Below, one piece after another: positions 40,824-50,746 of a DNA stretch of 64,000 bases; positions within the stretch are counted from its first letter, which is position 1, and every line of letters starts with the position of its first letter. This DNA is from Candidatus Limosilactobacillus excrementigallinarum (lineage in GTDB: Bacteria; Bacillota; Bacilli; Lactobacillales; Lactobacillaceae). A program made the translations under genes and the position numbers. Location: the NCBI GenBank assembly GCA_019117445.1, contig DWZS01000032.1:42157-106156 (forward strand), in the 5' to 3' direction. The notes below the pieces were generated by a model. That model was given only the letters and a program-made list of their open reading frames with translations, was not told where the DNA came from and did not search any database.

Positions 40824-41567
40824 ATGACTGAAGAACAATTAACAACGCCCCAAGTGGGTTCAAAACTGCGTCACCAAATTTTACGCATGCCCGCAGCCGT
40901 TAAAGAAGCAACCGGAATTTCAATCTACGGACGGGTTATTCGGAGCCTCATCTTTTCAACTGACCTCGCCATCATTAAAAATTGCGATGCTGATGCTGTC
41001 TTCGCCGTTTACCCATTTACACCACAGCAAGCAATTAGTAGAGCCATCATCGAGGCTGCTGATGTGCCTGTTTTTTGTGGCTGTGGTGGCGGTACCACCA
41101 AGGGGGTTCGCACCGTTTCGTTAGCTAAGGATGTTGAAAGTCAAGGTGCCTTAGCAGTTGTTTTAAATGCTCCCATCACCAATCTCAACTTACGCACCGT
41201 AACGCAGAACATTGATATTCCAACGGTGATTACAGTCGTGAGTCCCGATACGGACATTGACGCACGAATTCGCAACGGTGCGGCGATGATTAACGTTGCC
41301 GGTGGCAAAAATACTGCAGCCATTGTTGCTAAAATTCGGCAAACTCATCCTGACCTGCCAATTATCGCTAGCGGCGGTAAAACCGAAGAAAGTATTCAGG
41401 AAACCATCAAGGCTGGAGCAAACGCGATTACCTATACCCCACCAACCAGTGCTGAACTCTTCTCTTCCATGATGGATACTTATCGCGAACCAGCGGTCAA
41501 ACAAAAACTTGGCATCTCAATCCCCCGGCGCATTCAAAACAACCTCAAAAAGCATTTGCATAAATAG
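40824..41567 (+). CDS. TIM-barrel protein of unknown function
   Basis: Repeated beta/alpha pattern, phosphate-binding-like ASGGKTEESIQETIKAGANAITYTPP. Confidence 0.6.
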   Translation: MTEEQLTTPQVGSKLRHQILRMPAAVKEATGISIYGRVIRSLIFSTDLAIIKNCDADAVFAVYPFTPQQAISRAIIEAADVPVFCGCGGGTTKGVRTVSLAKDVESQGALAVVLNAPITNLNLRTVTQNIDIPTVITVVSPDTDIDARIRNGAAMINVAGGKNTAAIVAKIRQTHPDLPIIASGGKTEESIQETIKAGANAITYTPPTSAELFSSMMDTYREPAVKQKLGISIPRRIQNNLKKHLHK

Positions 41568-41576
41568 ATAGTTTAA

Positions 41577-41612
41577 AGCCCCCGAATCGTCATTTGTGGT
41601 TCGGGGGCTTTT
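41577..41612. terminator. terminator
   Basis: AGCCCCCGAAtcgtcatttgtggTTCGGGGGCTTTT. Confidence 0.85.
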
Positions 41613-41619
41613 GATTACT

Positions 41620-42594
41620 CTAATTCAGCTCTCCATGGTGATTTTTCCGAAAAGTAGTCGGTGTTATTCCTAAGCGATTTTTAAATAAACGAAATAGCGA
41701 TGATGCGTTTTGATACCCTAAGTGCTCAGCAATTTTGTCAGTTGTCCAGTTCGTATCTAACAATAAGCTTTCGGCCGTTAATAGCCGTTTGCGGTCTAAT
41801 AATTCGCCAAATGACATTCCGGTACTCTGTTTAAGCTTATTTCCCAGGTAATTTTTATTGTAATTAAATTTTTGACTGACCTCATCTAATGAAACCTCAC
41901 CAAAGTGCTGGTTAATATACTCCATAACATCATTAATGGTCCGGTCGGGCGTATTCAAGACATTCATATGCATGACTTGCGGATCGGGCAAACAGCTTAA
42001 CGCTGCCTTCATTAATAACTGACTCGTTTCACATGGGCGAATATCAGCTAAAACGTAATACATCAACTCTTCCCAAATTACAATTCCTTCCGGAGCTTTA
42101 TTTAAATCATAAATTAAATAATTATCATGATTTGCCCGTTGAGTTAGTGCATTATACATAAAACGAATTAAACCACCATTGGCTGGTTTAATATCGCTAA
42201 TAAATCCAGTGGGTAAATTATCAATATCCAATAATACGTTTACTAGTAAATCATTGGTCCCCATGTATCCATACCGTTGGATCAGGGAACGATCCATCAC
42301 CAGTAATTCACCAGGCTTTAGCGTATATTCATGACCATTTAACTGCTGAATTGATCGTCCGGAAAACTGATAATTAAATTCAATAAAACTGTGTGTATGC
42401 GCTGGCATATAGGAATAGCGATGCTGCTTCGTAACACTGACCCACGAATTCTTAAAAAAGTCACTCCGCGGTATCTTGGGAATAATCCCCGGGCCATAGC
42501 CAAGCCCCATATAATTAACGTTTTTACCCCGATTGAGTCGCTGCTGAATTTCAATTTGATCTTCCTGAAGAAGTAATGATCTTAATTTTTCCAT
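41620..42594 (-). CDS. AraC-family regulator of the rhamnosidase locus
   Basis: C-terminal double HTH VSLDEVSQKFNYNKNYLGNKLKQSTGMSFGELL...TDKIAEHLGYQNASSLFRLFKNRLGITPTTFR; cupin-like N-terminus. Confidence 0.9.
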   Translation of the reverse strand: MEKLRSLLLQEDQIEIQQRLNRGKNVNYMGLGYGPGIIPKIPRSDFFKNSWVSVTKQHRYSYMPAHTHSFIEFNYQFSGRSIQQLNGHEYTLKPGELLVMDRSLIQRYGYMGTNDLLVNVLLDIDNLPTGFISDIKPANGGLIRFMYNALTQRANHDNYLIYDLNKAPEGIVIWEELMYYVLADIRPCETSQLLMKAALSCLPDPQVMHMNVLNTPDRTINDVMEYINQHFGEVSLDEVSQKFNYNKNYLGNKLKQSTGMSFGELLDRKRLLTAESLLLDTNWTTDKIAEHLGYQNASSLFRLFKNRLGITPTTFRKNHHGELN

Positions 42595-42699
42595 ACCAAT
42601 TCCAACTTTTTAATTATTAAACATTTGAATCGCTGTTACATCAGCAATTATAGTTTGTGATCATGTAATCTTGCAACTAAACCACTCAGCTTTTGATAT

Positions 42700-42713
42700 T
42701 GTAAGCGCTAACA
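42700..42713. promoter_or_regulatory. cre site (CcpA) in the AraC/MFS divergent promoter region
   Basis: TGTAAGCGCTAACA matches TGWAANCGNTNWCA. Confidence 0.8.
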
Positions 42714-42775
42714 ACAAATCATAAAGTAGATACTGGAATTATCTTTTAAGTATTTTAGATTGAGAGGCAATTATA

Positions 42776-44062
42776 TTGGATAACAAACAACTTGTATCAA
42801 AATATCGACCGCTCGCTGCAGCGGCCGGAATCGGTTCAATTCTGGGTTCCGGGATTATTGTTGGCTTATCAGCAACCATTACTGTTTGGCAAAAAGGGTT
42901 AGCCCTGACGAACAGTCAGGTAGGCATTATCTCTGCTGCGCTAACTTTTGCGATTGCCATCGGGGGATTTTTATCCGGTACCGTAAGCAAATCATTTGGT
43001 TTAATTCGTTCCTTTAATTGGACCAATTTCTTCTACGCCCTTGGGACACTAATCTGTGTTTTCACCCCTAATTACTTAATCCTATTACTAGGCGTCATTA
43101 TTACTGGATTAGCTTCTGGAATTGATCTCCCCCTTAGTTTAACTGTCATCTCGCATGATGCTCCAAACGAAAAGGTATCATCTAGCCTCGTTTCATCTAC
43201 CCAAATTTATTGGCAAATTGGGATTTTTATTTCATACATTTGTTCATTCATCGTTTCCAAAATGGCTGGTGCTAGCGGAGCACGGGTTGTATTTGGCATT
43301 TTAACTGTCATTGCAGCAATTACTTGGCTATGGAGAACTAGTTCCAAAAAGTTCAAAGAATTTCACACCGCTGGTGATCAGTTCCGTGCTGACGAGGAAT
43401 CAACATCCGATACAAAAATGAGTAGCTCATCAGCTTTGAAGATACTCTTTGCAAACAACAATAAACATTGCTACCTTGGTTTATTTTGTGGAATCTTCAT
43501 CTTCTATATTTTCTGGAACCTATTAGCAAACACCTTTGGTCAATTTCAGACCTTTACGCTGGTCCAAGCACACGCTTCACAAACATTTGCGACCGGTGCC
43601 GGAATTGTTCTGAACTTTGTTGGCTTAGCAGCCGTCACAGCTTTCTCATCCGTTGCGTCAAGTCCTAAGCGAAACACATTCTTTGTAATCGGGATGATTA
43701 TCCAGGCAGCCGCCATGTTTGGACTAGCAATTTCCAGTCATGCATTGTGGCCAATTGTCATCGCCATCGGTTGTTACAACATCGGTAACAATATTGCCGG
43801 CGAAGCAATCTATAAGGTTTGGACACAAGAATCATTTCCTGTTGAAACTCGGGCTTCTATTCAAGGATTTATGAATGGGTTCTCTCGTTTTGCCTGTGGT
43901 TTATTTGCCTTTGTTACCCCGGCCCTCGTAATGCCAAATGTCATCCGTTACACCATGTTTGGATTTACTGCCCTAATCATCATTGGTTTTATCGCAGGCC
44001 TCTGCGTAATCGCGTTGGAGAAAAAGTATGGCATTATTCAAAACAATAAGAAAGAAGATTAG
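42776..44062 (+). CDS. MFS transporter
   Basis: 12-TM MFS; TTG start with RBS GAGAGG. Confidence 0.85.
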   Translation: MDNKQLVSKYRPLAAAAGIGSILGSGIIVGLSATITVWQKGLALTNSQVGIISAALTFAIAIGGFLSGTVSKSFGLIRSFNWTNFFYALGTLICVFTPNYLILLLGVIITGLASGIDLPLSLTVISHDAPNEKVSSSLVSSTQIYWQIGIFISYICSFIVSKMAGASGARVVFGILTVIAAITWLWRTSSKKFKEFHTAGDQFRADEESTSDTKMSSSSALKILFANNNKHCYLGLFCGIFIFYIFWNLLANTFGQFQTFTLVQAHASQTFATGAGIVLNFVGLAAVTAFSSVASSPKRNTFFVIGMIIQAAAMFGLAISSHALWPIVIAIGCYNIGNNIAGEAIYKVWTQESFPVETRASIQGFMNGFSRFACGLFAFVTPALVMPNVIRYTMFGFTALIIIGFIAGLCVIALEKKYGIIQNNKKED

Positions 44063-44068
44063 TTATCA

Positions 44069-45643
44069 ATGGCTTTTACATTTCAAATTAACAATGATGT
44101 TGAATTTAATCATAACCAAGCATTCCTAAAAAAGGCCCAACAATTAACACCTACCATTCAGCATACCAAAGTGACTCCGGTTGCTCTGGTAGAAACTGTT
44201 AAGGATGATCACAAATTAAATTCGACTGGAATTAAAAAAATTGATGCCGTCGAAAATCTACCGAAGCATTTAATGAAACGAGATGATCATGTCACGCTTG
44301 ACTTTGGTAATCATTATGTGGGCTATTTCAAGATTAACATTCAACACGTTGGCTCCCCACAAGACGCGCCATTAACCCTCAAACTTAAATTCGCTGAGGT
44401 TCCTGCTGAGTTAGTTTACGACTCTGCAGATTATGACGGCTGGCTGAGTAAATCATGGATCCAAGAAGAAGTCATTCACATTGACCACTTGCCAGTAGAA
44501 CTTAAATTACCCCGGCGCTATGCGTTTCGCTACGTTGACCTCAAAGTCATTGATACTTCACCAAAGTGGTCCGCATCCTTTGATAAGGCTGAAGTAACAG
44601 CGGTTAGTTCTGTCACGACAGCCCAGTTACCGAAGTTATCAGATCCAGAATTACAGTCAATCTATAACGTCAGTGTTAAGACTCTGCAAGATTGTATGCA
44701 AACCGTCTTTGAGGATGGTCCGAAACGCGATCAAAGGCTATGGCTAGGTGACCTGCGGCTTCAAGCATTAGCTAACTACGCCACCTTTCACAATGATGAT
44801 CTGGTAAAACGCTGCTTATACCTATTTGCGGGAATGACGGCCAAAGATGGCCGAATTCCTGCCAATGTCTTTACCAACGGCGAGCCACAACCGGACGATA
44901 CATTTTTACTCGATTATGGACTCTTCTTCACTTCGACACTCAATGATTATGTAGTCGAAACCAACGATATATCAACACTACGGGAACTCTATCCCGTTGC
45001 TAAAAAGCAGATCCTCGTCGCTCTCCACTCGATCAAAGATGGTCACTATCAATTTTACGATAACTACCCCGTCTTTGTTGACTGGTCCAATGACTTTGAC
45101 AAGACCACGGCAGGTCAAGCCATCCTCATTTATACGTTTAAGCAGTTTGTTAGTCTAGCACAACGTTTAAACGAAACTGAAGATATCCAGAAAATCAGTG
45201 CAGTCATCAAGCAGTTATCCGAATCCGCAATCCATGACCTGTTTGATTCTCAACAACAGCTCTTCGTTTCTGGGCCTGATAAAGAGGTAAACATCGCCAG
45301 CCAAGTCTGGATGGTCCTGGCCCAAGTAGTCACTGGATCACAAGCCGCCACTGTCATGCAAACTGCAAAACAAAAATTATTCCCAATTACCGGGATTGCT
45401 ACTCCCTATATGTATCATCACATTACAGAAGCTTTCTTCTGCGCTGGTTTAAAGGATGATGGTATTGAATTATTAAAAAACTACTGGGTAAAAATGATCA
45501 AACTCGGTGCTGATACTTATTGGGAAGCCTTCGAACCAGAAGATCCCGATTATTCACCATATGGTAGTCCGATCGTTTCTAGTTACTGTCACGCTTGGGG
45601 ATGTACTCCCGCCTATCTGATTAAAAAGTATTTAGTTAATTAA
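44069..45643 (+). CDS. alpha-L-rhamnosidase-like (GH78, six-hairpin) protein
   Basis: DCMQTVFEDGPKRDQRLWLGDLRLQAL, C-terminal GADTYWEAFEP...SSYCHAWGCTPAYLIKKY. Confidence 0.82.
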   Translation: MAFTFQINNDVEFNHNQAFLKKAQQLTPTIQHTKVTPVALVETVKDDHKLNSTGIKKIDAVENLPKHLMKRDDHVTLDFGNHYVGYFKINIQHVGSPQDAPLTLKLKFAEVPAELVYDSADYDGWLSKSWIQEEVIHIDHLPVELKLPRRYAFRYVDLKVIDTSPKWSASFDKAEVTAVSSVTTAQLPKLSDPELQSIYNVSVKTLQDCMQTVFEDGPKRDQRLWLGDLRLQALANYATFHNDDLVKRCLYLFAGMTAKDGRIPANVFTNGEPQPDDTFLLDYGLFFTSTLNDYVVETNDISTLRELYPVAKKQILVALHSIKDGHYQFYDNYPVFVDWSNDFDKTTAGQAILIYTFKQFVSLAQRLNETEDIQKISAVIKQLSESAIHDLFDSQQQLFVSGPDKEVNIASQVWMVLAQVVTGSQAATVMQTAKQKLFPITGIATPYMYHHITEAFFCAGLKDDGIELLKNYWVKMIKLGADTYWEAFEPEDPDYSPYGSPIVSSYCHAWGCTPAYLIKKYLVN

Positions 45644-45653
45644 GGAGCTCATT

Positions 45654-46907
45654 ATGGATACTGCAAATAAACCAAAAATGGATAAAAAGACATTTTCACT
45701 AGTCGTAGTTGCCGGGACTGCATCATATCTTGACTCTAGTTTACTAGTTAGTCTTGGGGTGGCCCTCCCAATTTGGACCAAGTTAATGCACCTCACACCA
45801 CTGATTACCGGATTTATTTCGACCCTTTTAACATTAATGGTGGCCTTAGGTTCTGTAACTGGTGGCTGGCTCTCCGACCGCTTCGGCCGGGTCCGGGTCT
45901 TCAACTTAGATATTCTTTTTGTTGCTATTGGGGCATTAGTAATCGCATTTGCCCCGAATTTAACGATTTTACTAATTGGGACGATTATTGCTGGATTAGC
46001 ATCTGGTGCTGACCTACCAACCTCTTTAGCCGTCATTTCAGAACGAACTTCCGATAAAATGTATGGTCGGTGTATCACAATTACGCAGATTTTCTGGACA
46101 GTCGGGATCCTCCTATCCCAATTTATTGGTTTTCTAACTTCAGGAATGACTGTCGGCTCCGTTCGGTGGATTTTCGGAGTCATTGCTTTGGTTGCCTTTA
46201 CTAACTGGTGTGTTCGGGCATTCTCTAATAAATTTAAGAATGTTGAAGCATCCCTCCAAAAGGCAGAAGCTGGCAATACCGAAGATCAGCAAGAACAACA
46301 AAAAGTTAAGTTAAGCGATATTCTGAAGAATAAGCAATACTTAAGCGTGCTCGTTGCTTTGACCCTGTTTTATCTCTTCTGGAACCTCCCTGCTAACACA
46401 TGGGGATCCTTTGTTAACTACTTCCTTGTGACCGTTTCTCACCGGACACAGGCGTATGCTACCTTAATCGCTTTAGTTGCCAACCTCTTTAACCTGGCTT
46501 CTAACTCAATCTACGTAAAAGTTTCTGATACTAAATACCGGTATCCCGTAATGTACGGGGCCATTATTATTGGGTCCTTAGCGTTCCTTTGTGCTGGAAT
46601 TTGGAGTTCCATCTGGTGGGCGTTCTCAGTTGCCTACGTTCTGTATTCAGCAACTAACACCCTTTGTGGTGAACCCATTTATAAGATTTGGACGCAAACC
46701 TTCTACCCTGTCGATGTTCGTGCGTCCATCACTGGGTTCTCATACGGCTTTGTTCGGTTCTTTACCGCCATTTTCTCGTTATTCACCCCAACCCTAATGG
46801 CCTGGTCAGTCCAAAACTTCCTGTGGATTATCTTCGCCTGCGCCTTAATTTCTGGGGCATTTGCAGTCTTAATTGTTAAAATGCTGCATACCCGTGGTCT
46901 TGAATAA
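45654..46907 (+). CDS. MFS transporter
   Basis: 12-TM MFS, GGWLSDRFGRVRVF motif. Confidence 0.87.
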   Translation: MDTANKPKMDKKTFSLVVVAGTASYLDSSLLVSLGVALPIWTKLMHLTPLITGFISTLLTLMVALGSVTGGWLSDRFGRVRVFNLDILFVAIGALVIAFAPNLTILLIGTIIAGLASGADLPTSLAVISERTSDKMYGRCITITQIFWTVGILLSQFIGFLTSGMTVGSVRWIFGVIALVAFTNWCVRAFSNKFKNVEASLQKAEAGNTEDQQEQQKVKLSDILKNKQYLSVLVALTLFYLFWNLPANTWGSFVNYFLVTVSHRTQAYATLIALVANLFNLASNSIYVKVSDTKYRYPVMYGAIIIGSLAFLCAGIWSSIWWAFSVAYVLYSATNTLCGEPIYKIWTQTFYPVDVRASITGFSYGFVRFFTAIFSLFTPTLMAWSVQNFLWIIFACALISGAFAVLIVKMLHTRGLE

Positions 46908-46937
46908 CATTACTGCTTATCAAAAGGAGAAACTATC

Positions 46938-48890
46938 ATGAAAAACTATTGGATTTGGTTCCCAGGAGATTTTGAAATTCATGAAGGGATGCTTCAAAAT
47001 TTCACCAGGGAAGAACGCGGAATGCGGTGGCCAGCTTATTGGTACAGTGATGATTGCTATAAAAACGTTAAATTTGAACATGCCTATGATCTTCATACCC
47101 CAACGACCTTCACTGTGCATACCCATCAGCAGGGTTACATCACAATCAATGACACTAAATATCGGGTAAATGAACCAATCACTTTAAAGCCTGGTCATCA
47201 AGACATTGTTATATATATCTTTAGTGCCGATGAACTGCCAACTGTCTGGATTGAAGGTGAATTAATTCACTCTGACCCTAGTTGGCTAGCAGATAACTAC
47301 GTGATTCAACGTCCTGTCGGTTATAGTGATTTGTTTACCAAGCAAACTGACAACCCAGCTCATATCCCTTATGCACATAAAGAAATTGCACCAGTAAGTT
47401 TCCAATCACAAAATGGTGGATTGTTGGTTGATTTTGGCAAAGAAATTAATGCTTCACTCAAATTTAAGAACTTAAAAAAAGCCATTACGGTTTGTTACGG
47501 AGAGTCCCAAACTGAAGCGTTAGACACCAAGATGTGCTACTATCAGCAATCTGGTATCACTGAACATACCAAGATTCCTAAACGCGCCTTTCGGTACCTG
47601 TTCATACCCGACTTTACAGCGCCATCCGTTGATGTAACCGCTGATTGTATCTTTCTACCCATGACGAATCATTCAGCCTTTTCTTCCGACAATGAATTGG
47701 TAAATAAAATTTGGGATGCTTCAATTCGGACATTCAAATTGTGTAGCGATTTATTCTACATTGATGGTATTAAACGTGACCGGTGGATTTGGGGCGGTGA
47801 TGCTTATCAGGATAATTTCATTAATCAATATTCATTCTTCAATGAAGACGTTGATAAACGAACCATTCTTGCCCTGCGTGGCCATGATGAAATCCACCAA
47901 CATATTAATACCATCGTTGATTACTCCATGCTCTGGATCATCAGTATTTATAACCATTATCAAATGACGACAGATAAAGAATTTTTACAAATGATTATGC
48001 CCCGCATGGAACAAATGATGGACTACCTATTAGCACAAACCAACGACCTTGGTTTTATCTACGGTCGTGATGGTGACTGGATTTTCGTGGATTGGTCGGC
48101 AATGGATAAAGATGGTACGGTCGCCGCTGAGCAAATGTTTCTTCTTCAGTCATTAAAGTCCATCATGACCGCGAAAAAAGTCCTTGGTCAACCAGCGACA
48201 AAATATCAAAAATTATTTGAATCATTAAAAGCAAATACCCTGAGATATTTCTGGGATAATGAAAAAGGAGCCTTCATTGATAGTTACGAATCTGGAAAGC
48301 GCCACGTTACTCGCCATGCTAATATTCTGGCAGTCCTATTCGACATTGTTGATGAAGAAAAACAACAAGCAATTCTGCATAACGTGCTTTTGAATGATCA
48401 AATCACCCAATTAACGACTCCCTATTTCAAGTTCTTTGAACAAGATGCATTGTGTAAATTAGGTCAATTATCCCAGGTGTACCAAACAATCCAAGATTAC
48501 TGGGGTGCGATGATTAAACTAGGTGCAACAACAATTTGGGAAGAATATGACCCCACCGTTTCTGGGAAAGAACATTATGCCATGTATGGGGACCCCTTTG
48601 GTAAAAGTCTTTGTCATGCCTGGGGTGGTAGCCCAGTCTATCTACTAGGACGGTACTTCATGGGTCTTCAGCCCACTGCTCCTGGATATGCAACATTTAC
48701 CATTCATCCTCACCTATCGATGTTTAACGAATTACAATGCTCTCTACCGGTCAAAAATGGCGCCGTTCACTATCATGTTCATGATGGCAAAATTGATTTG
48801 CGAACTGATCACTCTGGCGGAACCGTAATTACCGACTCAGAGAAAATTGAATTACAGCCACAGCAAACCGTTACGATTGCTAATAACTAA
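46938..48890 (+). CDS. alpha-L-rhamnosidase (GH78)
   Basis: LFYIDGIKRDRWIWGGDAYQ, ATTIWEEYDP...KSLCHAWGGSPVYLLGRYFMG. Confidence 0.87.
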   Translation: MKNYWIWFPGDFEIHEGMLQNFTREERGMRWPAYWYSDDCYKNVKFEHAYDLHTPTTFTVHTHQQGYITINDTKYRVNEPITLKPGHQDIVIYIFSADELPTVWIEGELIHSDPSWLADNYVIQRPVGYSDLFTKQTDNPAHIPYAHKEIAPVSFQSQNGGLLVDFGKEINASLKFKNLKKAITVCYGESQTEALDTKMCYYQQSGITEHTKIPKRAFRYLFIPDFTAPSVDVTADCIFLPMTNHSAFSSDNELVNKIWDASIRTFKLCSDLFYIDGIKRDRWIWGGDAYQDNFINQYSFFNEDVDKRTILALRGHDEIHQHINTIVDYSMLWIISIYNHYQMTTDKEFLQMIMPRMEQMMDYLLAQTNDLGFIYGRDGDWIFVDWSAMDKDGTVAAEQMFLLQSLKSIMTAKKVLGQPATKYQKLFESLKANTLRYFWDNEKGAFIDSYESGKRHVTRHANILAVLFDIVDEEKQQAILHNVLLNDQITQLTTPYFKFFEQDALCKLGQLSQVYQTIQDYWGAMIKLGATTIWEEYDPTVSGKEHYAMYGDPFGKSLCHAWGGSPVYLLGRYFMGLQPTAPGYATFTIHPHLSMFNELQCSLPVKNGAVHYHVHDGKIDLRTDHSGGTVITDSEKIELQPQQTVTIANN

Positions 48891-48962
48891 ATAAAATGGA
48901 CAGAGAATGTTATTGTGCATTCCCTGCCCATTTTCGTTTAATTCGTTAAAGTAAGCCGCAGT

Positions 48963-50564
48963 TTATTCATTGCGCTTTCTTGCTAATCCGGCAAGGCCAA
49001 ACATCCCAAGTAAACTAGCTGCTCCGATCCCAACTAAAGCAACGTTGCTTTGATCGCCAGTCTGCGGCAATTGCTTACTCTGATTATCAGTCTTAGTAGT
49101 TACTACTGATGAACCCTTTGAAGCCATTGGTGAGGTTGACACGGCAACTTCCCCGGCTGCAGATTTCTGTTCATCATCAGATGCACTAGGCTGTTCAATC
49201 GGTTTCGTCGGCTTTGTATCATTATTTATTGGCGTGTCAGCAACTACTTCTACTACCTGGACTGGTGTTGAGCTATTAATCTTCAATACCGGAGTTTGTC
49301 CTACAAAGTGATAACCATCTGGAGCACTTAAAGTAATTGAATCGCCATCTTGACCTGTAACCTGATCAGTCTTAACTGTCTTTCCGTTTTCATCAACGTA
49401 GTTAATGACATTTAAAACATTCTTATCACTCGTTACTGGTGCACCAGTTTCCGACTGATCCTTAATGACAGTAAAGATTTGTTCTGGAGTTTTTTCATCA
49501 ATCATGACATCGACACTATGACCCTGGTTTTTAGTGTGGTAACCATCCGGAACCTTAACATTATGTTTATCACCAGTCTTACCAGAAACAACCGTATGCG
49601 ATACTTCGTTCCCGTCACCATCAACAAACTTAACAATGTTGGCAATATCTTTATCCGAAGTTACCGAATCACCACTTTGGCCTGTTTTCTTGGTAACTTT
49701 AACTGGAATATACTGATTAGAGTCACCTTTAAAAGTATAAGTTTTTGGTAGCCTATTATTATCGCTAATAAAATAGCCGTCAGGTGCTTTGTACACAATA
49801 TCGACCGGTTGATCAGTAACTCCTGATACTTCTTGGCTACCAACAGTCTTGCCTTCGTCATCTTGATAAATTATATGAATTGACTGTGGTAAAGCTTTGT
49901 ACACGACATTATCAGTGATAACGTTTGAATCTTTCGAAAATTCTGGAAAATCTGGGTTAATACCGTAAGCCACTGTTTCAGTTGTCTTTTCACCATTAAT
50001 ATAAGTATCATAACCGGGTTTACTATACGTTTGTGGTTGTGTCCAACCAATATTATCGCCTTCCCACACTGGAACACCACCAGTTTCATCGCCTGTGACT
50101 TCATCTGTATTGTGTTCTTTAGTAAAGTGGTAATCATGCCTATAAGTTTGCTTGCCATCCACATTTATAATATAGGTAATCGTCTTCTTTTCTGTCCAAT
50201 GGCGAATCTTGTGCTTTCCTTCAACGTTAATTGGGGCAGCTTTTTCATTAGTTATATCTACCCGTTGTGGTTGGGAATCTTCGTTTACTACTTCGGAAGA
50301 CGTTAGTTGTTTAGGATTCGAAGATGGTCCAAGCTCTAAAGTTTTGGTATTTAAGCTATTTGTCTCGCCCTTCGGATCACTAGCCGGCGCAACGGGATCC
50401 TCATTTGCATTTTGGGCATTGGCACTTACTGATGTGTGATAGCCCGCAAATGTCAGACCAACTAAAACAGAGGCCACCCCAACAGTTAGCTTCCGCAATG
50501 CAAATCGTTGCTTGGTTATCGCATTTTTTTGCAACATCACTTTTTGATTATGTCTTGATAACAT
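48963..50564 (-). CDS. LPXTG-anchored surface protein with MucBP-like repeats
   Basis: YSIRK-like QRFALRKLTVGVASVLVG, LPQTGDQSN sorting signal, repeated YVDxxG/DGYH modules. Confidence 0.9.
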   Translation of the reverse strand: MLSRHNQKVMLQKNAITKQRFALRKLTVGVASVLVGLTFAGYHTSVSANAQNANEDPVAPASDPKGETNSLNTKTLELGPSSNPKQLTSSEVVNEDSQPQRVDITNEKAAPINVEGKHKIRHWTEKKTITYIINVDGKQTYRHDYHFTKEHNTDEVTGDETGGVPVWEGDNIGWTQPQTYSKPGYDTYINGEKTTETVAYGINPDFPEFSKDSNVITDNVVYKALPQSIHIIYQDDEGKTVGSQEVSGVTDQPVDIVYKAPDGYFISDNNRLPKTYTFKGDSNQYIPVKVTKKTGQSGDSVTSDKDIANIVKFVDGDGNEVSHTVVSGKTGDKHNVKVPDGYHTKNQGHSVDVMIDEKTPEQIFTVIKDQSETGAPVTSDKNVLNVINYVDENGKTVKTDQVTGQDGDSITLSAPDGYHFVGQTPVLKINSSTPVQVVEVVADTPINNDTKPTKPIEQPSASDDEQKSAAGEVAVSTSPMASKGSSVVTTKTDNQSKQLPQTGDQSNVALVGIGAASLLGMFGLAGLARKRNE

Positions 50565-50715
50565 ATTTTTCCTCCCAATTAAGTTCCATTAGTACCATAA
50601 TTATTACAACATTAATTATACTACACTTAAAGATGAAAGGTGTACTAATTTATACAATGATATATATTTAAAGATTTAATGTTCAATTTGTGTTATTTTT
50701 TTATAATAATTAATA

Positions 50716-50746
50716 AATCCCGAGCCAGTTGGTTCGGGATTTTCAT
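50716..50746 (-). terminator. terminator downstream of pepC
   Basis: AAATCCCGAgccagttggTTCGGGATTTT. Confidence 0.7.

Noticed and set aside
45632-46276. 214-aa - strand ORF antisense to the MFS gene 45654..46907
   Set aside because: Opposite strand of a clear MFS protein; no RBS support and composition typical of antisense reading.
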